Positions 30,935-34,426 of a stretch of DNA of 34,426 nt are shown one piece after another. The notes below the pieces were generated by a model, which made no database searches, had not been told where the DNA came from, and was given only the letters and a program-made list of their open reading frames with translations. This stretch comes from Streptomyces sp. NRRL F-4489. Lineage in GTDB: Bacteria; Actinomycetota; Actinomycetes; Streptomycetales; Streptomycetaceae. Numbering within the stretch: the first letter of the stretch is position 1; each line of letters opens with the position of its first letter. The position numbers were made by a program, and so were the translations under genes. Location: the NCBI RefSeq assembly GCF_001509485.1, contig NZ_LLZI01000258.1, positions 1-34,426 of the forward strand, given 5' to 3'.

Positions 30935-31810
30935 TCACTCACCCCCCAGCAGGTCGCCCGCCAACCCGATCAGGACCGGGGCCAGGCCCAGGATCAGGAA
31001 GGCCGGGAGGAAGCAGCCGGACAGCGGGAGGGTGACCAGTACCCCGGCCCGGCGGGCTCTGGCGGCGGCGGTGCGGGCCCGGTCGGCGCGCAGTCCGGCC
31101 GCGATCCGGGACGCCGGTTCGACGGCCGGAGCGCCCGATATCCCGGCCCGCTCCATGCACCGGGCCAGCTCCCCGGCTCCGGGCAGCTCCGCCAGGCGCG
31201 CCCAGACGGCGGCTGGTTCGCCGCCCAGGCGGAGCTCCGCCGCGATGTGGCGCAGCCGTTCGGCGACCGTCCCGTCCAGTGAGCGGCCCACCGCCTCGGC
31301 CGCCGCCCGCGGGCCGGCACCGGCCGCCAGGCAGGCCGCCAGCAGCTCACCGGCCGGGGCGAGTTCGGCGGTCACCCGCGCGGTAGCCGTCCGCTCGGCC
31401 GCCGTGGCCCGCTGCCACCGCAGCCAGCGGTACGCGGCCCAGCCGGCGGCGAGCCCGGCCAGCACCCCGGCCACACCGCCCAGCAGCACGGCCAGGCATC
31501 CGGCCACCGCCACCGGCCCGACCCACCGCGCCAACCGGCCCTCTGGACCGCCCTCTCCCGGACTGCCCTCCCGGCCCGCTGGCGGCCTCCCCCGCCAGGC
31601 CCGACCACTCCCCCGAGCCCGGCCACGCCAGCCCTCCGCACCGCCGTGCGGGCCGCCGTACGGGCCGCCTGGGGCGCCCACCAGCACGACCGGGATCCGC
31701 CGCCGTACGGCACGCTCCACGCGCACCGCCCGGAGCAGCTCCGGCCCGTACAGCACGGCCGCCCCGACCGCCACCGCCATCCCCACCCTGTGGACAACGT
31801 CCGGGCTCAT
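30935..31810 (-). CDS. TadC-type inner-membrane protein (type II secretion F domain)
   Basis: A 291-residue polytopic protein. ATG 31810 overlaps the tadB stop by one base (TGATG) and has GGAGG 8 bases upstream; a GTG at 31819 is in frame. A first helix ([16 protein letters not shown]) is followed by a Gly/Pro/Arg-rich loop of about 45 residues, two helices around 95-130, and the T2SSF cytoplasmic domain with [19 protein letters not shown] and [18 protein letters not shown] last helix pair ends [23 protein letters not shown]. With TadB it would form the membrane platform for the pilus ATPase. Confidence 0.88.
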   Translation of the reverse strand: MSPDVVHRVGMAVAVGAAVLYGPELLRAVRVERAVRRRIPVVLVGAPGGPYGGPHGGAEGWRGRARGSGRAWRGRPPAGREGSPGEGGPEGRLARWVGPVAVAGCLAVLLGGVAGVLAGLAAGWAAYRWLRWQRATAAERTATARVTAELAPAGELLAACLAAGAGPRAAAEAVGRSLDGTVAERLRHIAAELRLGGEPAAVWARLAELPGAGELARCMERAGISGAPAVEPASRIAAGLRADRARTAAARARRAGVLVTLPLSGCFLPAFLILGLAPVLIGLAGDLLGGE

Positions 31811-33033
31811 CACACCCACCTCCCCTTCGCTCCCACTCCCGCTTTCGCCCCGGCTTCCGGCGCCGGGTATCCACTCCCGGCCCCTCGCCCGCTTCCGTCC
31901 CAGTGCCTCGGCGCGTACAGCCGGAGCCGGTACGGCGCATCGGGCCCGTCCGAGCCGCCCGACGCCCCCGGCGCGGCCGCCGCACCCCGCTCATACGCCC
32001 CACCCGACTCCTCCGGCGCACCCCTCCCGCCCGGCACACCCCTCTGCTCGCCCGGCACACCCCGCCTCCGCCGACCCGACGCACCCCGCTCACAGGCCCC
32101 GCCCGGCTCCTCCGACGCCGCCGCGACGATCCGGGCCGTCCAGGCCACCCCGCCCCACTCCAGGAGCCCGCCGACCAGGAGGCAGCCCCACCCGGCGGGG
32201 GTGTGCAGCAGCACGCCGAGGGGGTCGGCGCCGAGTGCCCCGCCCATCAGGAGTCCGCCGGCCGGCAGCAGGGCGAGCATCAGGGCGGTGGCCCGCGGAC
32301 CGGCCAACTGGGTCCGCAATTCCTCGCGTTGGTTCCGTTGCGCGGTGAGTCCGGCGGCGATCCGCTCCAGCCCGCGGGCCAGCCCGGCGCCGCCCTCCAC
32401 CGCCACCTGCCAGCACGCCGCCGCCGCGGCCAGGCCCTCGGCGCCCGGTCGCCGCGCCGCCGCCCGCAGGGCCCCGGGCACGTCCCCGCCGTAACGGGCG
32501 GCCGCCAGCACCGCCGGTTCCACCTCGCCCAGCGCCGGCGCGCCGGCCTCGACCAGGGCCCGGTCCGGTTGCCGGCCGGCCCACAGCTCGCCCGCGACGG
32601 CCGCGCAGAACCGGATCACCGCCGCCGCCCGCCGGTCCGCCGCCCGCCGCCGGGCCCGTCCGGCCAGCCACCGCCGTACGGCGACCAGCGCCACCGGCGC
32701 GGCCAGCACCGGCAGCACGGACCGCCCCAGCAGCCCCAGCGCGATCCCGGCGGGCAGGCACCACAGCTCGGCGCCGGCCTCGCCGAAGCGCCCGAACCGC
32801 CACCGCCGCCCCGTCCCGCCGTCCGTCCGCCCGGCGCACCACTCCCGCAGCGCCGCACCGCGCCCCCGGCCGGACCCCGCCGGGCCCGACCCGCCGCCGT
32901 CCCCCAGGACCGCCGCCGCCCGCCGCCGCAGGGCCCGGCCACGCCACGGCCACCGCACCAGCAGCACCGCGCACCCCGCCAGAACCGCGGCCACCGCCGC
33001 GGCCGCCACCGGCGCCGCTCCGCCCGTCAGCAC
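31810..33033 (-). CDS. TadB-type inner-membrane protein (type II secretion F domain)
   Basis: A 407-residue membrane protein. GTG 33033 overlaps the tadA stop by 7 bp and has a GGGGAGGG site. An N-terminal helix ([18 protein letters not shown]), helices near 110-140 ([20 protein letters not shown]), the T2SSF cytoplasmic domain with [20 protein letters not shown] and [20 protein letters not shown], and two C-terminal helices ([31 protein letters not shown]) make up the family fold. The last 100 or so residues are an unusual Gly/Arg/Ala/Pro-rich tail with RGVPG and ERGA repeats. Partner of TadA and TadC. Confidence 0.88.
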   Translation of the reverse strand: MLTGGAAPVAAAAVAAVLAGCAVLLVRWPWRGRALRRRAAAVLGDGGGSGPAGSGRGRGAALREWCAGRTDGGTGRRWRFGRFGEAGAELWCLPAGIALGLLGRSVLPVLAAPVALVAVRRWLAGRARRRAADRRAAAVIRFCAAVAGELWAGRQPDRALVEAGAPALGEVEPAVLAAARYGGDVPGALRAAARRPGAEGLAAAAACWQVAVEGGAGLARGLERIAAGLTAQRNQREELRTQLAGPRATALMLALLPAGGLLMGGALGADPLGVLLHTPAGWGCLLVGGLLEWGGVAWTARIVAAASEEPGGACERGASGRRRRGVPGEQRGVPGGRGAPEESGGAYERGAAAAPGASGGSDGPDAPYRLRLYAPRHWDGSGRGAGSGYPAPEAGAKAGVGAKGRWV

Positions 33034-34184
33034 CCCTCCCCACCCCTTTCGCACAGCCGCGCCAGCCGGGCCCACCCGGGCGCCTCCTGGAACCCCTCCG
33101 GGCTCCACACCGCCGCCGGGACCGTCACCACGAAGCCGTCCCGGTCCCGGTCCAGGACGTGGATCTCGGCGATCCGCCGCCGCCCGGAGCGGTCCCGTAC
33201 GAGGTGCAGCACGGCGGACACCCCCGCCGCCAACTGGCTGTGCAGCGCGGCGCGGTCCAGCCCGGCGGTCGAGCCGAGCGCCTCCAGACGGGCCGGTACA
33301 TCGCACGCGGCGTTGGCGTGGACCGTTCCGCAGCCGCCCTCGTGGCCCGTATTGAGGGCCGCCAGCAGATCGGTGACCTCGGCGCCGCGCACCTCGCCGA
33401 CCACCAGCCGGTCCGGCCGCATCCGCAGCGCCTGCCGTACGAGATCCCGCAGGGTGACCCGGCCGACGCCTTCCTGATTGGCCGGCCGGGTCTCCAGCCG
33501 GACGACGTGGGGGTGGTCCGGCCGCAGCTCCGCGGAGTCCTCGGCCAGGACGATCCGCTCGGCGGGGCCGACCAGTCCGAGCAGGGTGCTCAGCAAGGTG
33601 GTCTTGCCGGAGCCCGTACCACCGCTGACCAGGAACGACAGCCGGGCCGCCAGCAGCGCGCGGAGCAGCTGGCCGCCACCCGGCGGGATCGTGCCGGCCG
33701 CGGTCAGCTCCGGGAGCGCGAAGGCCCGGTGCCGCAGCACCCGCAGTGACAGGCACGTCCCGGCCACCGCCACCGGGGGCAGTACGGCGTGCAGCCGGGT
33801 GCCGTCCGGAAGCCGGGCGTCCACCCACGGGCGGGCGTCGTCCAGCCGCCGCCCGGCCACCGCCGCCAGCCGCCGGGCGAGCCGGCGCACCTCGGCCTCG
33901 TCCCGGAAGCGGACGGAGGTGCGCTCCAGTCCGGCGCCCCGGTCCACCCAGACCGCGTCCGGCGCGGTCACCAGGACGTCCGTCACCTCGGGCGCGGCCA
34001 GCAGGGGCTCCAGCGGCCCGCTGCCCACCATCTCCGACCGCAACGCGCCCACCTCGCCCAGGACTTCGGCGTCCCCGAGGAGCCGCCCCTCCTCGCGCAG
34101 CGCCACCGCCACCCGGGCCGGGGTCGGCTCCGCACCGGCCTCGGCGAGCCGCCGGCGCACCCCGTCGAGCAGTTCCCGGCTCAT
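33027..34184 (-). CDS. TadA/CpaF-type pilus assembly ATPase
   Basis: A 385-residue secretion ATPase that powers assembly of the Flp pilus. ATG 34184 ([18 protein letters not shown]) gives the usual N-terminus; the frame is open to a GTG at 34313, but that extension is Arg/Gly-rich and unlike the family. Walker A is GGTGSGKTT (188-196). Walker B and the Asp/His boxes follow: [26 protein letters not shown] and [15 protein letters not shown] appear here in order, as does [12 protein letters not shown]. It is the first visible gene of the Tad operon. A CpaE-like gene usually lies upstream and would be outside the window. Confidence 0.93.
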   Translation of the reverse strand: MSRELLDGVRRRLAEAGAEPTPARVAVALREEGRLLGDAEVLGEVGALRSEMVGSGPLEPLLAAPEVTDVLVTAPDAVWVDRGAGLERTSVRFRDEAEVRRLARRLAAVAGRRLDDARPWVDARLPDGTRLHAVLPPVAVAGTCLSLRVLRHRAFALPELTAAGTIPPGGGQLLRALLAARLSFLVSGGTGSGKTTLLSTLLGLVGPAERIVLAEDSAELRPDHPHVVRLETRPANQEGVGRVTLRDLVRQALRMRPDRLVVGEVRGAEVTDLLAALNTGHEGGCGTVHANAACDVPARLEALGSTAGLDRAALHSQLAAGVSAVLHLVRDRSGRRRIAEIHVLDRDRDGFVVTVPAAVWSPEGFQEAPGWARLARLCERGGEGC

Positions 34185-34426
34185 CCGGCACCACCACCCC
34201 AGGCGACCGCCCCGGCCCGTACGGACCCGAACGCGCCCGCGGCGCCCCGGCTCCCGCGCGGCCACCAGCCCGCCCCGCACCGCAGCCCGTCCCGCCACCA
34301 GCCCCCGCACCACGGACCCCAGGCGAGATCACGACCCGCTCGATTCCCCTCCGGGCACCGGCCGCCGAACCGCGGACCGCGCCCGGATCGGGCACCGGCC
34401 CGATACCCCTCCGGCCCCCACCGGCC
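34185..34426. other. Region upstream of tadA, edge of window
   Basis: No complete gene. One minus-strand frame is open from the window edge to a TGA at 34329-34331 and could be the end of an upstream gene, but too little is present to identify it. Confidence 0.3.

Noticed and set aside
30416..30938. Gln/Asn-rich minus-strand frames through the repeat-rich Tad gap
   Set aside because: The composition comes from the short DNA repeats; no ribosome site or family support.

Overview
The window is high-GC actinomycete DNA, almost certainly Streptomyces. Evidence is the strong codon bias, frequent GTG/TTG starts, 4-bp coupled gene overlaps, a TopA with a lysine-repeat tail, BldG with its anti-sigma partner, and an actinobacterial Tad pilus cluster. 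From about 8.5 kb rightwards the gene order agrees, as far as I remember it, with the conserved S. coelicolor segment around SCO3540-SCO3558. Comparisons with other species here are from memory, not from a search.

Left part (1-8.5 kb) is accessory. It opens with a complete IS1182-family element (1-1793, perfect 26-bp ends). A less GC-rich minus-strand block follows. Five genes run from 5983 down to 2603: a small secreted peptide, a DUF5819/SdpA-like membrane protein, an HTTM-domain/SdpB-like membrane protein, a DCC-type thiol oxidoreductase and a class C beta-lactamase-like serine hydrolase. The first three are coupled by GTGA overlaps. A second secreted protein (2048-2407) lies downstream on the same strand and has a similar signal peptide. 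I read this as an SDP-like peptide-toxin or peptide-signal maturation cassette and the best candidate for an undescribed system here. Degenerate IS481 and IS3 remnants and one small membrane-protein ORF fill the space up to a tRNA-Thr(CGT) gene and its terminator, which mark the edge of the accessory segment.

Central part (8.7-25.6 kb) is core genome: a secreted tripeptidyl-aminopeptidase-like lipoprotein, holB, an unusually long tmk (membrane domain + kinase + coiled coil + Ser/Gly linker), topA, two coupled small membrane-protein genes, a secreted Ig-like protein, a large methyltransferase, a small lipoprotein and the K+-independent proton-pumping pyrophosphatase hppA. The holB and methyltransferase genes are preceded by nearly identical TTGTCAGTG-N8-nACAAT elements that resemble the RecA-independent (PafBC/RecA-NDp) DNA-damage promoter; the methyltransferase transcript would be leaderless.

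Right part (26.1-34.4 kb) carries bldG and its anti-sigma partner gene with a hairpin between them, a divergent MrfA/YprA-type helicase, and a minus-strand Tad/Flp pilus cluster: TadA, TadB, TadC, a DUF4244 pilin-like peptide, TadE and a second TadE-like protein. The last Tad gene looks damaged: it has no in-frame stop before the convergent helicase gene and its 5' end sits in a 24-bp tandem repeat. The window ends upstream of TadA without a recognisable complete gene.
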